A DNA stretch of 64,000 nt from contig NZ_SHKW01000001.1 of NCBI RefSeq assembly GCF_004217555.1, positions 3,224,001-3,288,000 of the forward strand, in the 5' to 3' direction. The DNA is from Edaphobacter modestus (GTDB lineage Bacteria; Acidobacteriota; Terriglobia; Terriglobales; Acidobacteriaceae). Below the pieces are notes generated by a model. The model was not told the DNA's origin, searched no databases, and saw nothing but the letters and a program-made list of their open reading frames with translations. Below are positions 63,935 to 64,000 of this stretch, piece by piece; within the stretch, counting starts at the first letter, position 1, and every line of letters starts with the position of its first letter. The translations under genes and the position numbers were made by a program.

Positions 63935-64000
63935 CGCAGATTATCGACCGACCTGTTGCAGTCCTCCTGACAGGGAATGCCGAACCGAGCGAGAAAGGCT

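Overview
The window looks like chromosome of a soil Acidobacteriota, probably family Acidobacteriaceae (Terriglobus, Granulicella or Edaphobacter-like). This is inferred from the style of the proteins: a 1000-residue SLBB exporter beside Wzi, a PEP-CTERM protein, a propeller/Y_Y_Y/GGDEF receptor, a cytochrome c-PQQ sugar dehydrogenase fusion, and a high-GC core. No rRNA is present to confirm it.

Layout. (1) 0-7.7 kb: a surface-polysaccharide cluster in mixed orientation (chain-length protein, flippase, FkbM and DUF268 methyltransferases, GT4 and GT9 glycosyltransferases). Two decayed pieces of GDP-mannose 4,6-dehydratase lie in it on opposite strands. (2) 7.65-10.7 kb: a scar zone with a broken IS110-family transposase, two copies of a dispersed repeat (R1, R2), an intact CAT tRNA and a HTH/PIN toxin-antitoxin pair whose toxin has a C-terminal frameshift. 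(3) 10.7-16.1 kb: a secreted beta-helix protein, a small membrane protein and a lipoprotein with four 270-bp Ig-like repeats. (4) 16.8-31.7 kb: a Wzx/Wzy-type exopolysaccharide locus on the minus strand. From 31.7 to 20.7 kb the seven genes are tightly packed: SLBB exporter, Wzi-like, Wzz/GumC-like, flippase, GT4, polyprenyl-phosphate hexose-1-P transferase and WecG/TagA-type GT26. O-antigen ligase/polymerase, GDP-mannose 3,5-epimerase-like and methyltransferase genes follow after larger gaps. (5) 32.6-32.9 kb: the third repeat copy (R3) joined to the 3' half of a CAT tRNA. (6) 33-38.7 kb: a LysR regulator with both ribulose-monophosphate enzymes (HxlB, HxlA), then on the opposite strand a sugar porter, a GH172-type protein and a small membrane protein. 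(7) 38.8-64 kb: more GC-rich core genome: YraN, DinB, TetR-cupin and PadR operons, PQQ dehydrogenase, CTP synthase, PEP-CTERM protein, DUF4230, GGDEF receptor, FabD, glutamine cyclotransferase, Bcp peroxiredoxin, MFS, PEP carboxylase, FolD and CoaE.

How it fits together. The locus in (4) has most parts of one secretion line: initiating transferase and glycosyltransferases build the repeat unit on the inner membrane, Wzx flips it, Wzy and Wzz polymerise it, and the SLBB and Wzi proteins export and anchor it. The epimerase suggests a sugar derived from GDP-L-galactose or GDP-L-gulose. The whole stretch from about 8.1 to 32.8 kb lies between direct repeats R1 and R3, both ending in the same CAT-tRNA anticodon-loop sequence, so it may be an acquired or recombination-prone island. 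The most unusual item is that repeat family. It coincides with the non-coding 5' end of an IS110-type element, where such elements are now known to encode bridge RNAs.
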